Part shown: positions 13,501 to 46,429 of the stretch, piece after piece
Numbering within the stretch: the stretch's first letter is position 1
Layout of the letters: each line of letters opens with the position of its first letter
Source of the DNA: Pelobates cultripes
Lineage: Eukaryota; Chordata; Amphibia; Anura; Pelobatidae
Direction of reading: 5' to 3'
Assembly: GCA_933207985.1 (NCBI GenBank)
Contig: OW240924.1
Span: 73,013,236 to 73,077,235, forward strand
Length of the DNA stretch: 64,000 nt
Position numbers and translations under genes: made by a program
The notes under the pieces: model-generated
Told to the model about the DNA's origin: nothing
Databases searched by the model: none
Seen by the model: the letters and a program-made list of their open reading frames with translations, nothing else

Positions 13501-16500
13501 TGAAGGCAGTCAATTTAACTCCTAAATGGCAGAGAATTGATCAGTGAGACTGTAGAGACATAATCTATACAACTAAACGGCTTCATTTAAAGGGATGCTA
13601 TCGGGTTAGGAACACAACTTTATATTCCTAAACACTATAGTGACCTCTGGTCCTTGCAATGCATAAAGAGTTGAAAAAACAACAACAAAAAACTAAAACA
13701 CTTCACTTACTCACCCAATGGTCTTATTGACCGCCACTAGAGACCGTCTTAGTCCTGCAGTTTCTCTAAAACTGCAATGATTGATGCAAGACTAAAGGGG
13801 ACAGGGACATTGCACCCAGACCACTTTGTAGTGCCTATAATGTCCCTTTAAATCTCCCTTCTATTCAATACCTTTCTAATGCCATCTCCATTTAGGTCTC
13901 TCCCTGCACTCCACATTCTACTGCACGCATTCACAGTGACTCATGGGAGAAGGAAGGTGCGTTATAGCAGAGGACACCTGCCACTTCCAGTAGCTCAATG
14001 GAGTGAATGGAAGGAAGAAAAAAAAAAAAAAAAAACTCCATAGACGCTTGCTTGATGGACAGGACGGTGTTCTTTAAATTATAAAAAAAAAAAGTGTTGA
14101 TTCCGCATTTTCTTTTAAAGCGCTATTAAAATAGGATGTTCCATACACAGAAAATACTTCACAGCAAGCTGAAGGTGTTGATGCAATTGTATATGGAGTG
14201 GTCCTTTAATTTCACAGATCAGGATACATTTGAAAGCAAAATGGGTACAAAAGCCTCATGTGACAAGTGGAATCATATCAGCACAGATTGTATGGAATGC
14301 ATACATAGAATAAAACATTACGTGAGCAAACTAACTAAAAAACGCAGTTTCCTTATTTACAATAAACCATCAGGATCTGCTGGCTCTGTATCTCTCAGCC
14401 AATCCCTTTCCACCCACGTGAGAATACTGTACAGCAATGCAAGGACACATAACCTGACCCGTGGGTTCCTTTGATAAAAACCAAAACAATACAGAAATGA
14501 AATCACCCACACACAGGAATGACAAGCATCTGACAGACTGCTTCCATTCACTCGTTTTATAGATTTTATTAATGAATGGAAAGTGTCCAGTGGGTACAAA
14601 GCTATGCACTCTTCCACTGAAAGGTGGTGGGAGATATGGAGCGGGATAGGTTTTGTACAGCAACGTTTTATGGGACATGTACATTACTCTGGGAAGAGAG
14701 CGACAGAAGGCATGGAATGTAGATGTGCTGGAACCATTTTTGCAAGACATATCTATGAAATAATGGGTTAATAAACGTTGGACATACTGGGTCAGCAGCT
14801 GGCAAGAGATCCTTCTTCTCCTGCAATTCCTCTTCCTCGTCTGTACTGTATTCCTCCATGGTTTCACCGCTGGCAAAGTGAATAATCCTCCGGGGGATTT
14901 TTTTCTTGTGTACATCTCCTAACTCCACGCTTTCAAAGTCGCGGTTACCGCTGACCATAACCTGGGAACAAGAAGTCAAACATTACACGGTGTTGAGATG
15001 CTCTAGATTATAGCAATGGAGGAGGATATGTGGGCTTTGCAACCACCCACCTTTCTTGATTTATTGCACTGAATCCTGTCAAGATATTGTTTTATTGTTA
15101 GCAAGTAAACTAATTAACATTGTTCATACTGCTGGTATCTAGATTAAACACTGTATATTTTTTTAGTTCTGAAAAATACAACTATCCACAGCGAGAACAT
15201 CATTCCAGAAGCCAACACATATTTATGAAAATTGATGGCTAAATGGCAAAATGTAGATTCGATAGGTTTATAAATCCCAGTGTGGATTATTTCAAGCAAT
15301 ACTTAGCAGTAGTTTCATCCATGAAATCCATGAATGAACCAGTCATGCACAGAGCAAGATGATAACCCTAGACAGCCGCCTAGGACTTAGAAGTTAAACA
15401 GGGCCCTAGGAAACATGAATTTGCTTGACCTAATTTACAACATCTATCATGGGGGAGGGGAGAGGGAGGGACTGGTAATCTGTTGAGGGCCCAGTGAAAT
15501 CTTAATCTTGCAAAGTACAGAAGGAACAGCGTGGCTACTATTATCTTTTAATTGTCTCTTTTTGTGTTTTATTCACCATACGCTCTTTCATATAAGGCTA
15601 TGAAACCATCCTGCTTTCCGTTTTAATGTATACAAACAATAGGGTGGGATTTTAACTGCAGCCATTTCTGCTATAGACTATAACTACATAGACAGATATG
15701 ATGCATGGAGTCTTACATTAACTGTAGCAAAGCATTCTGAAATCGCCATCATAGATTTGTTTTAGAATAAAATGATGAGAGCAATGTATTCTACAACATA
15801 AATAATGGGAATCCATTCCAAACACCCTGGGGCTCATACTGCGTCACTAAGTGATGTAACCGTCTAAGGTAATGATTCTCTCAAAGGCAACTATAAATTC
15901 TGTTTACTAGAGCTGGTAAGACACGCTTCAATACTTCCCAGCAAGATGGCTAATAAAAGCTAAATAACTCTTGCAGAAAGCATGCTGAATATCTCACTCC
16001 AACAAGAGGTGTGAGAGCCTGCATCCATCTTCTGGGTCGAGCAACACAAACCATTGGTTACATGTCATTCTCGCCAATCCATTCACTCCAACATCAATAG
16101 ACTGGATTTAAAGGGGAAACCATGTGCAACGTAATCATTTTTGTTTAAATCATCCAGACATTGACTGGGACAGAGAGACTAGAGGCTCAGCAAGGAATAA
16201 TGTTGTTCATCAAGGGAACACTTAGTGACCACAAAACACGATAGTATAACCTAACCTAAACCATGTGAGTAGAGAACTGATACCCACATGAGTGATGTAG
16301 CGGGTCTGCTTACAGCCATTTTATTCATTACTTTTAAAGGAACACCCCAACCACCATAACTACTACAGTTCACTGTACTAGTTATGGTGACAAAAGGGCC
16401 CTCTCCCATGTAAGAAGTTAAGTTATTTTTGAATGGTTTGAGTCCCTTACTTGGGGTCCACAGGATGCCTCACCTACCACTGTCAGAGAGCTGGAGGTTA

Positions 16501-19301
16501 CTAAAAAGAAACTTCTGTTAGCTCTCCTGACCAAAGACCTGCACATTGGCTGACAGGACTTCACTAAGGAGACCGAAATCTTGCTTAGAAACTTCTGGCT
16601 CTTTAGCAATAGGAGTGGTACCCTGCAGACACCAGGTAAGAAAGTTAAACTCTTTAACATCTTGTAATAGGAGAGACCTTAAGCACTCCAAGAACCATAA
16701 CAATTACAGCGCTCCGTAGTGGTTATGGTGCTTAGAGTGTTCATTTTAGTGCTTAGACTATATACACAATCTCTAAATGTAAACGCAATACCTGCTCAAA
16801 AATGTTTTGTGGATCATTTTTAAAGTGCTAAAGAACTCAAGAATAAGTGTTGGCTCTTTGAATTACAAGGATCAAGACAAGGCAGAAATATATATTTTAT
16901 TTTTTTAGTATATGACAAGGTAGAACTTATGGCTGTAGACTTGGAAATCTATGTTAAAGGAATATTCCAGCATCAAAAATACATTTATAATGCTGGAGTG
17001 TTAGGGAGTCTCCGTTTAATCCTGTAAATAATAGTTAATGTACCTCTATTCCAACATCAACAGGTTGTTCTGAGAAGTTTTAACCGACCTACTAATAATT
17101 TATGCAACTAAAATATAATTTAGAACAAGAACTATTTATCTTACTTAAACATACTGATTTCTAAACACATTTATTGCAGTTTAAAAAACATTATCTGGAG
17201 TATAATTGCTGTGGAGTTTTGTTCTAAATTTAGAAACAAAGAATATGGAGCTCCTAAGAATGAGGGACATTAGGATTTGGATCCAAAATAAGCATTGCCC
17301 TCAAATAGGGACACTTGGGAGTTACGAGATTACGATGGAATGACACCATTAACATTACATTGAGCTGCAGAAGTTATGGTGTTTGGAGTGTTCCTGTAAG
17401 TTTGTGTTTAATTTAGCCAAAAAAACAAACAAACAACTAAACAAAAGGGGGGCGTGGGGGGGGTGGTTGAGGAATACAATATATATATATATTTTTTACA
17501 AATTAGTTTCCCGAATTTATTATTGGACTGGATAGTTCAACTAAACACATTGAATACAGCCATCATATTGAATACAGCGCCCATCTCTCCACTGTGTGAT
17601 ACCAACAGGCAAACTCCTGCAGAACAGACCCTACATGAAATGTTCCTTATATAAAAATGTGTTGAGCACATGCACTCACAGGAACATGGTAAACAGACTA
17701 TATTAAGTGAAAAATAATTACCAGCTGCCACGTAATAGAAGCAGAAGGTGAGCGACATAAATCTAACTGAACACATGAATAAGTTTAGTCTAACTTTAAT
17801 TACAAGTAAGGGACTTCCAGGACTCTGGATTGTAATTTAGAAGACTACTTTTTGTAGCCAGGTCTCAATATTAAGAGTGACAGCTATCATTACTGGGCAG
17901 TTTAGCTCTTCAGACAGTGTTGCCAGCCCAGCCATATATTCCTGGACACACAGTGTATGAAAAGGGCTGCCCTAGGATAAAGGTTCACAGCCTGCAAGAA
18001 TCCTACTTTAATTACTGAGCTGATGTCTTACATGGCCAGAAACCATGGCTACCCTATGCCAAGTAACAGGTAGCCCCATTCCCAGTAACAGGTAGCCCAG
18101 TAAAAGGTAGCCCCATGCCCAGTAACAGGTAGCCACATTTCCAGTAACAGGTAGCCCAGTAACCGGTAGTCCCATTCCCAGTAACAGGTAGCCCAGTAAC
18201 CGGTAGTCCCATTCCCAGTAACAGGTAGCCCAGTAACCGGTAGTCCCATTCCCAGTAACAGGTAGTCCAGTAACCGGTAGTCCCATTCCCAGTAACAGGT
18301 AGTCCAGTAACCGGTAGTCCCATTCCCAGTAACAGGTAGCCCTGTAACAGGTAGCCCAGTAACCGGTAGTCCCATTCCCAGTAACAGGTAGCCCCATGCC
18401 CAGTAACCGGTAGCCCCATTCCCAGTAACAGGTAGCCCCATGCCCAGTAACAGGTAGTCCCATGCCCAGTAACAGGTAGCCCCATTCCCACTCCCAGTAA
18501 CAGGTAGCCCAGTAACAGGTAGTCCCATTCCCAGTAACAGGTAGTCCAGTAACAGGTAGTCCCATGCCCAGTAACAGGTAGCCCCATTCCCACTCCCAGT
18601 AACAGGTAGCCCAGTAACAGGTAGTCCCATTCCCACTCCCAGTAACAGGTAGCCCAGTAACAGGTAGCCCCATTCCCACTCCCAGTAACAGGTAGCCCAG
18701 TAACAGGTAGTCCCATTCCCAGTAACAGGTAGTCCAGTAACAGGTAGTCCCATGCCCAGTAACAGGTAGCCCCATTCCCACTCCCAGTAACAGGTAGCCC
18801 AGTAACAGGTAGTCCCATTCCCAGTAACAGGTAGTCCAGTAACAGGTAGTCCCACTCCCAGTAACAGGTAGCCCCACTCCCAGTAACAGGTAGTCCCACT
18901 CCCAGTAACAGGTAGCCCCACTCCCAGTAACAGGTAGCCCCATTCCCAGTAACAGGTAGTCCCCAACAGAGTAGTCAGGTCCCCCAACAGGTAGCCCCAC
19001 TCCCAGTGGGCCCCACTCCCAGTAACAGGTAGCCCCATTCCCAGTAACAGGTAGTCCAGTAACAGGTAGCCCCACTCCCAGTAACAGGTAGTCCAGTAAC
19101 AGGTAGTCCCACTCCCAGTAACAGGTAGCCCCACTCCCAGTAACAGGTAGTCCAGTAACAGGTAGTCCCACTCCCAGTAACAGGTAGCCCAGTAACAGGT
19201 AGCCCAGTAATGGCAGCATGGACCAGTGACAGAATCTGTTGCTAGCCAAGAATGGCGGGCCATAAGGAAGTAGCCAGAAATCTCACCTCGCCAGCCGCCA
19301 T
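7557..19301 (-). CDS. FAM177A1: FAM177A1, complete coding region in five exons
   Basis: Coding exons on the minus strand are 19287-19301, 14788-14961, 11099-11165, 9270-9367 and 7557-7763. They give a frame-continuous protein of 186 residues. The start MAAGE is followed by FESVELGDVHKKKIPRR, IHFASGETMEEYSTDE, LTWGPYLWFYMLRVATSTLS, VCDFLGEKVASVLGVSTP and KYQYAIDEYYRMQKE, then an acidic, probably coiled stretch and SSSFVNISFVMEG near the end. These blocks match vertebrate FAM177A1 as I remember it. The small exon pair 11099-11165/9270-9367 was placed by the phase-1 junction and the 'tcttttcag' acceptor. The WGPYLWFYMLR segment is the only hydrophobic stretch. Biochemical role is poorly known. 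The start codon sits in a CpG-bearing promoter. Confidence 0.95.
7856..8591 (+). mobile_element. Decayed Tc1/mariner-like transposon
   Basis: The left terminus 'cactatatggacaaaagt' follows a TA dinucleotide. A mutated inverted copy ('ggtgttcctatactatgg', then 'tccatatatgata') ends near 8591. The interior keeps frameshifted transposase-like peptide DDLWDELEQRFRARYS. At about 735 bp it is shorter than an autonomous element and is internally deleted. It lies in the last FAM177A1 intron. Confidence 0.75.
9492..10618 (+). mobile_element. Tc1-like transposon, nearly full length, transposase broken
   Basis: Perfect termini 'tacactgatcagcc' and 'ggctgatcagtgta' are set in a TA target duplication (9492-9493 and 10617-10618). 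The length of 1.1 kb is close to that of an autonomous Tc1-like element. Transposase remnants on the plus strand run in order: SDFDKGQIVHQNISKMASL (DNA-binding helix-turn-helix region), a DWSNES-like piece near 10050, FQQDHEPFH near 10335 and PNFPDLNQIEHRWHLLE near 10430, the last being the DD34E C-terminal motif. Several frameshifts and stops make it non-coding. It lies in the FAM177A1 intron between exons 3 and 5, about 125 bp from the exon at 9270-9367. Confidence 0.88.
11500..12040. mobile_element. TTAA-family MITE remnants
   Basis: 'ggaaagcattggattcaatgc' and 'cacgcatgcgcatcag' in 11540-11630 are internal blocks shared with the MITE copies at 23151 and 26001. A new terminus 'agggacactctagacacc' begins near 11995. 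The boundaries are eroded. Confidence 0.5.
12639..12762. repeat. 31-bp tandem repeat, four copies
   Basis: Copies starting 'cccagcgcggggctaat' begin at 12639, 12670, 12701 and 12732, exactly 31 bp apart. The last is incomplete. The repeat is GC-rich in an AT-rich intron of FAM177A1. Confidence 0.9.
13587..13851. mobile_element. TTAA-flanked MITE
   Basis: It is bounded by TTAA at 13587-13590 and 13848-13851. The termini are 'agggatgctatc' and 'ctataatgtccct', imperfect inverted repeats. The TTAA duplication fits the Kolobok or piggyBac superfamilies. There is no coding content. Confidence 0.7.
16334..16748. mobile_element. Probable TTAA-family MITE
   Basis: It starts 'ttaaaggaacacccc' and ends 'cttagagtgttcatttta'. 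Internal inverted blocks 'ccataactactacag' and 'ggttatggtgcttag' match the family layout. The right TTAA is mutated. Confidence 0.55.
18048..19210. repeat. 1.16-kb minisatellite in FAM177A1 intron 1
   Basis: The array is built from the core 'cagtaacaggtag' joined to three tails. The resulting units are 15 bp (core plus tc/cc), 22 bp (core plus tcccattcc) and 28 bp (with an extra cactcc). The units alternate in higher-order groups. A variant core 'cagtaaccggtag' is confined to about 18154-18420. No unit contains a stop on the minus strand in any frame, so all three minus frames stay open for hundreds of codons. This comes from the repeat and is not evidence of a gene. The array ends about 75 bp from the first FAM177A1 exon. 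Confidence 0.97.
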
Positions 19302-19560
19302 GATCCTACAGCGATTTCAAAACAACAAAACCCGCAAAGCTCTCACTGGCCGCTCCCGACTGCTGCTCGGCAACCACGCAGACCGGAAATCACCCGCTAG
19401 CCTCTGTGGTGGGTGGGACGATTGTTGACAGCGCTAGCGTGTCACGCCTCGCTCTCACAGCACGTGACATAATAGAGTCTAAGATACCACAACGAGGCTT
19501 GGAACGCAAACAGGAAGCGCGATATTACACAGCGTTCATGCAGGTCACATGACGTGCTAC
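19302..19560 (-). promoter_or_regulatory. FAM177A1: FAM177A1 promoter region and 5' UTR
   Basis: This is a CpG-bearing, GC-rich island immediately upstream of the ATG in an otherwise AT-rich window. It holds an ETS-like 'accggaaat', a 'cacgtgac' E-box/USF-like site near 19461 and an 'aggaagcgc' block. No TATA box is seen close to the ATG. Transcription start is inferred, not observed. Confidence 0.6.
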
Positions 19561-22500
19561 CTTGCTTGTTGAATGAGGGCTGGGGGTCAGTCTGGATAAA
19601 GCTGCTCTGTCAGTTTTGAGATTTTCACAAAGATATAATATTTATCAAGCTCGTATTTTGACTTACATTCCAGCCCAGGCAGTAGAGATGTCTGAGATGA
19701 AATGTGTCTCTTGTGTTAAATTACAGTTTTTGGCAAAAAAAAAAAACCCCCATACAAACAGTCTTCTCCCATCAGGTGCCAGTTGCTATTGCTGGTGGAA
19801 AGATGGGGTTAGACATCAGCTTGTGCAACCTATACAGTGTGTGAATAGCACAATTAAGTGTAATAGCTGTAGGTCTTTGCTTCTATATCAAAAATTATTT
19901 TTCTTGAATTTTTTTTATTTATTTTTTTAAATACACTATATCCATGGTAATGGGTGAAATGAAGGGGGGTGTTTGGTCACAAGAATGCTCATTTAATTGA
20001 AGAACAAGGTATCAGCATCATCATGCCTTGCGTGAGGACACTACATGTAAAGAACTTAAAAAAATTAGAAGCCTTCAGGGAAGAAGGGGATTTGGTGGCT
20101 GTTTGTCTAACTTCAGCTAGAGATCTGTTTTAAGGCAAATGTAACTAACCACTGCCATTTTTAGAAATATTTTGCGTTGTCAGACAAAGAACTGGGTCTG
20201 TGCACTAAAATCACTTCATTAAAATGGCACTGTAAACACATCCATGAAGAAAATTGGTGAATAAAAATCTTACGGAAATGTTCATTAAAACTGAACTTGC
20301 AGCCAAAGAAAATATTGTTTATAAGACAAAATATGCATTACTTTGTCTTACGTATTTTCCTACACTTAACAAAAAGGTGGAGGCTACTCCTGTCAAGACC
20401 TCAGAGGAAAAAGGCTTTCTTTTGAGGGTCTTGCATACAGATCATTGTACAGCGCTGATGTCGGCTCCTGGCAGATAAAGCGCCAGGAGCTGAAGAAGAC
20501 CTTGCAGAAGACTATGGAGGCAGCCGTGAGGGAGAGGTTCAGGTATATAAAAACCTACATCTGACAGGCACCAGAATGCAAGCAGAGCAGTCACCATCTT
20601 TGCAAAATATGCAAAGACCCTAGAAGGTAACAGAACCGCTTTAATGTTTTAGTGCTTGAGGTGACCGAATAAAAGGGACACTAAGCACCAAAACCACTTC
20701 TGTTCAACGTAATTAGTCTGGTGCAAAAAGTCTGTCCCTACAAGCTGACTTTTGTTAACACTGACTTCTAAGAAGAAGCAATGTTTTGTTTTGTCCTTAA
20801 GACCACCTATAGTGGTCACTACTCAGAGCCACTAGAGGGGCTTCCTGGAGTGGTTCTGTAATCTTTGCAGGACAGAGACTTTCTGTGTCTTCACTTTCTG
20901 CATGTAGATCTGCTTTACGCAAATGCATCTTTATGAGGAAGTGCTGATGGGAGCAGTGCAATGATTGCCTTACACGCGCACTAACCCCCAATGATTGTCT
21001 ATGTTAAAAGATTGGATTGGCGGAGATCATCTGCAATGATGATCTCAGCCAGGGGAGGACATGGCAAGGATTTCAGCAAAGGATATAAGGCAAGTAAAAC
21101 CAATTTAACCATTTAAGGGCAGGGTGGCTGAATCTAAATAAATAAGTTAACACTTAACATTGGGAAAACATGTCATGGACAACCACACTGTTACATTATT
21201 CATATTTCTACTTTATGGTTATGTATCACCATAACACGGTTTTATTAATTTTTCCATATTACTGACCAGACATTGGGTAATGGCACTTTGATCTGTAGCC
21301 AGGATCCTAGTGGATTTAATCCACAGATTAATAACATATATAGAAGGAGAGACTGAAAAGGGGTACTGTCACTTCTGTAGAATTTACACCATTGATCAGT
21401 GAAAATCATCTATAACCTGCGTTTACTTTTTTTCCACGAGATGCTGTGATTTCTTTTAAATTCATATTAAATATTTGACAAACAACATTACAATCGAGTT
21501 CAGATAAGGCAAGGCCTTCTGTATATATACAGCTAGGTGAAAAAGAGAGCTTATAACATTGATTGACAGGGAGCCAACATGAAGTCACCCAGTTTGTGTA
21601 GATTTCTGGATTACATTTTATTTTTCATACCTCACAAATACATATTTGTTAAATATAGAGCTATTTATACATAATATTAAAAATCTAAAGAAGTGACAGA
21701 TCCTTTTGCAGGTATAAATGATATAGCATTTTTACATAATGAAGAATAAACACTGGATTCTAGGCTTCTCATGATACATGTAGGATTAGCATTTAAATAA
21801 CACTCTGGGCACCACAACTTAATTTTTAATGAAGTTATGGTACAAGGCAGTCTTACCTTAAGTGGTTAAATAGTTTACGAATGGTTTAACTCCAAAGTTG
21901 TGAAGACTATGAACATCTGCATCCTGCACAAGAGCGATGTCCAAGGCTCTCTCAGTATAGATCTAAGGGCAGAGTGTATAGACACGGTCTTCACAACTTT
22001 GGGGTTAAACGGTTTATACATTCTGCATTGATCCTACTTTTGTAAAACATGGACATTTTGTAGAAGTTTATATGTAACTTTTGTAGCAAAAATCTAGAGG
22101 AGTGCCTACGAGAGAGAGATCACAAGCATAGCATAAATAAATAAAATCAAGTTGTTGTTTCTTTCTCTTGATAAAGCAAACATACTCAAAATTTTTCAAC
22201 TACATAAGCCTCTACAGAGATTGATTTGAAAGGAATCCATCAAGGAGGTAATTTTTCACAGAATACCTGGCCTGAGCAACCTCGGTTACGACAGAATGGA
22301 TAGTCCTTTTATAGCCTTTAGAGGAGTGAATGCACTTTCCAGTCATTCCATGTGATTCATATTAAATCATTGCAATAGTATTCCACAGTACTGAAAATTA
22401 AAATATTTTTTTTCCTGACTTAAGAGCACTGTGTCAAAAGAAAAAGAAAATTACAACCATTTATAAATTTATTTTATAGGAGACCGATTAGTAGTAAATA

Positions 22501-22886
22501 GCCAATACTGCTGGAAGTCCATTTAAACCAAAATGTCTCCTTTCTAGTCATGGTATGGGTGCAGTTTTGCATTCACAATATAATTTGTTCCATAAGTTAA
22601 AGCAGATCATTAGTGCTAGCATGTCCTTAAAGAAGAAAAAGGAGCAGAAGGGAGAAAAAATAATAATATATGATATTGAATTGCACGATGTGAATATTAA
22701 AAAGTGAAGGGTAAACTTAAGGTACAATTTTAAAATAACCAAATTTTAGTCTCCTTTTGCATTTATTTCACAAGACAGTTCTTCCAGAAATCAGGCTACA
22801 TTCCTGCCAAAGGAGGTTTTGCAGTTCAGACTCCCTGCTGTGGGGCAGGGGTGGCATGAAGTATCCGCAAGGTTAGAAAGTGTTCT
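19561..22886. other. Spacer between FAM177A1 promoter and SRP54 stop, including SRP54 3' UTR
   Basis: No conserved exon is seen. It contains a TTAA-family MITE-like stretch from about 20672 ('aaaagggacactaagcacc'), the hairpin MITE at 21886-22008, and AT-rich sequence near 22400-22886 that should be SRP54 3' UTR on the minus strand. 'tttatt' (AATAAA on minus) occurs near 22469 and 22760 as candidate poly(A) signals. Confidence 0.5.
21886..22008. mobile_element. Short hairpin MITE with TTAA ends
   Basis: 'ttaactccaaagttgtgaag' is mirrored by 'cttcacaactttggggttaa'. The element is 123 bp, has TTAA at both ends, and is unrelated in sequence to the larger TTAA family nearby. Confidence 0.75.
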
Positions 22887-43574
<20,688 letters not shown>

Positions 43575-43759
43575 CTGTAACAACAACAAAAAAACATGTA
43601 GTTGAAGTGTCTGCTATATGTATTTCCATTTTACTCCGAAGACTCAAAGCAAAGTCTGTGCTAGTTAGTGAATAACAAGAGAACATGATTAATGGGGTAC
43701 ATATAGAGAATCTGTAATCAGTTATCGCAACAACAAGCATGACATATACAAAAGATGAT

Positions 43760-44535
43760 AGAAACATAGGATGTGACGGCAGATAAGAACCATTTGGCTA
43801 AAAGGACCACTACAGGCACCCAGACCACTTCAGTTTAATTTATTTTATTTTTTTATAAACATAGTTTCAGAGAAACTCCTATGTTTACACTGAGGGTTAA
43901 TCCAGCCTCTAGTGGCTATCTCATTGACAGCCGCTAGAGGCGCTTGCGTGCTTCTCACTGTGAAATGCTTTCCTATGAACTGGCTGAATGTGCGTGCGAC
44001 TCCTGCCGCGCATGCGCATTCAGCCGATGACATCGCTAGGAAGGAGGAGAGGAGGAGGAGGAAAGCTCCCCGCCCGGCGCTGGAGAAAGGTAAGATTTTA
44101 ACCCCTTCCTCTCTCCAGAGCCCGGCGGGACGGGGACCCTGAGGGTGGGGGCACCCTCAGGGCTCTATAGTGCCAGGAAAACGAGTATGTTTTCCTGGCA
44201 CTATAGTGGTCCTTTAAACTCCTACAATGTGTTAACCTCTACCACTGGAAGGTTATTCCATGCATCCACAACACTCTCAGTAAAGTAATACCTCCTGCAA
44301 TTTTTAAACCTGTGCCCTAATTTAAGACGGTCTTGGTGTGGTAGTTTTTCTTCTTTTAAATATAGTCTCCTCCTTTATTGTGCTTTATGTATTTAAACGT
44401 TTCTATCCTATCCCTCCAAGCTATACATGTAAAGTTCCTTTAACTTTTCCTGGTAAGTTTTATCCTCCAATCCATGAACCAGTTTAGTAGCCCTTCTCTG
44501 AACTCTCTCCAAAGTATCATGATCGATAGATAGAT
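43760..44535 (-). mobile_element. CR1/Rex1-like LINE fragment split by a MITE
   Basis: 'tgtgacggcagataagaacc' at 43774-43792 and the stretch from 44214 ('ttaaactcct', then 'gtgttaacctctaccac') to about 44535 are the two parts of the repeat seen whole at 3142-3597. The MITE 43798-44217 lies between them. Confidence 0.8.
43798..44217. mobile_element. TTAA-flanked MITE inside a LINE fragment
   Basis: The termini are 'aaggaccactacag' and 'ctatagtggtcctt'. The right TTAA is at 44214-44217 and the left is decayed to CTAA. It shares a subterminal hairpin and GC-rich core with the copy at 26001-26461. Confidence 0.85.
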
Positions 44536-46429
44536 AGAATCAAAAAAGTCTTGACAATGAATTTCACATATACAAATAAAAAAACTAAAATACATTGGTC
44601 TTTCCTCTGTACACTATATACTTTTATGCCCCATGTTGCTTCTAGAGACTGCCTCATCTCAATCAACCGAAGGTAAAGAGAAAAAAAAAATATTCAGACC
44701 TACCTCCAAGTCAACTAATACTAGTGTTGAGGCACAAATAAGTGTACTGAGAGACTGCTCACTAGGATCTTCCAAAAGTCCCTTTCTGTGAACCCACATG
44801 AGCTGTCACAGTCCCTTTGTAGTTGTATAGCAAGGAAGCAATGACAGACAGGCTGGGTGCATTTTCTGGTACACAGTCTGACACTGCTCCATCACAGTGC
44901 CATGCTGTACTTGATGAGGGAGCAAACAGGGAGATGATGTCATAAATTTACCATTTCATTCTTGATGAGGAGATTACAAGTATGATGTTGAGGCATTGAC
45001 TGGGGCTACAGTAATGAGGTAATGTAATGGGTTAATGATGAGAAATATGAGGTAATGTAATGGGTTAATGATGAGAAATATGAGGTAATGCAATTGGTGC
45101 TGGGATTTATAGGGCTGGATATTGTTGAGGGGATTCAGGGGTTGTAGTGAGTTGGTTATGAGACTGGGAGGCAATGAGGGAAAATAGCAGGGGCACCAGA
45201 TTATAGGAATGGATTAATGTAATTGGAGATAAGGGAACATAACTAAGAATATAAGGCAAATTACAATCCAGTTCAATTTAGGCAGGGCAATCAATGCAAA
45301 TGTAGAGAAGAACTAGAAACAGTTTTTAATTTCTCCTCTTTTCCGTATACTTTCTTTACGCTGACGACCAGGTAAACAGGTCAGAGATCATGATAAGGAT
45401 TGACAAGGAGCCAAGTTGCAGGATAAGAGAGTGTGGATTTCTACATTTTAAAGGGGTGCGTCTAGTAACAAAATTACTCCATGTTAATATATTATTTTTT
45501 GTACGTGAATTCTGTCCCTTTTTTAGGCAATAAAAAAAATACTGTTGCTGACAAAAGGCAATGTTTACATCTGTCCAAGAACAACCCTCTGGCGGCAGTC
45601 ACTAGAGGCACTTCCTCCTTAAGACCTGTGGCATCATCACACACTCTCTACAGCTTCTCTATGCAAAATATTGGATTAAATTCTTCTCTAGGGGAACCAA
45701 TGGATTGTTGGAAAAGGGTGATTGGTGCGCACGTGTTGAAGGTCCCCTACGAATGCATTGTAAATTTTCTAGGCAGAAAATTGGATAGAAATCATAATTC
45801 ATGATCTTATAGAGGGATGAGCAACAGCATCACAGCTGGTTCATAGTCAAGTTTAACTGCTTTTAAAAACAATTTCTTTTTCCACTTATGTAAAAGATAC
45901 ACCCCAGATCTAAAAGTTAAATAAGGCAGGCTCTAGTATTGCAAAAATTTATTTTTAACAATCAGAATGCCCCTTTAAGTCTATTTTTCACCAAATGTAT
46001 ATTTGTTAAAAATGTGAGTAAATAAATATACAATTTTCCCTGAAGCATAAACTACCAACATATTCCACAGGTCTCAAAAATGTTCTATAAATCCACTTAG
46101 TATACGCACTTACTATTTTGTAAGAAATAACCTTAATTAGCTGGAATAAAACCCAATAGCTTCATCTATTTTTCCATTACAACAGCAGAGTAAATATTGA
46201 AAAGTGTAGACATATGGTAAGTAAAAGGGACAATATAGCAGGAGGTTTTGAGGCGTTAACCAATAAGACATTTGAGAATAATAAGGTTTATTCACTAAAG
46301 TGTGAATCATGGAGAATTCAATTAAACTGTTAAAAGCTTTCCTTACCCGCACCTCTGCTAAACGTATCATCTAAACGACAAACCCCACAACTGTAAACCA
46401 TTCCAATCTACTTTTTTCCGTACACAAAA
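44536..46429. other. SRP54 upstream region, probable first intron
   Basis: No conserved coding sequence is seen. A 33-bp unit starting 'tgaggtaatgtaatggg' is repeated at about 45015 and 45048, with a third partial copy. A stretch of MITE-like sequence ('cggcagtcactagaggcac') is at about 45590-45800. Confidence 0.45.

Noticed and set aside
18008..19263. Three long minus-strand open frames (281-413 codons)
   Set aside because: They are all translations of the same minisatellite in different frames, with no start context, splice support or non-repetitive domain.
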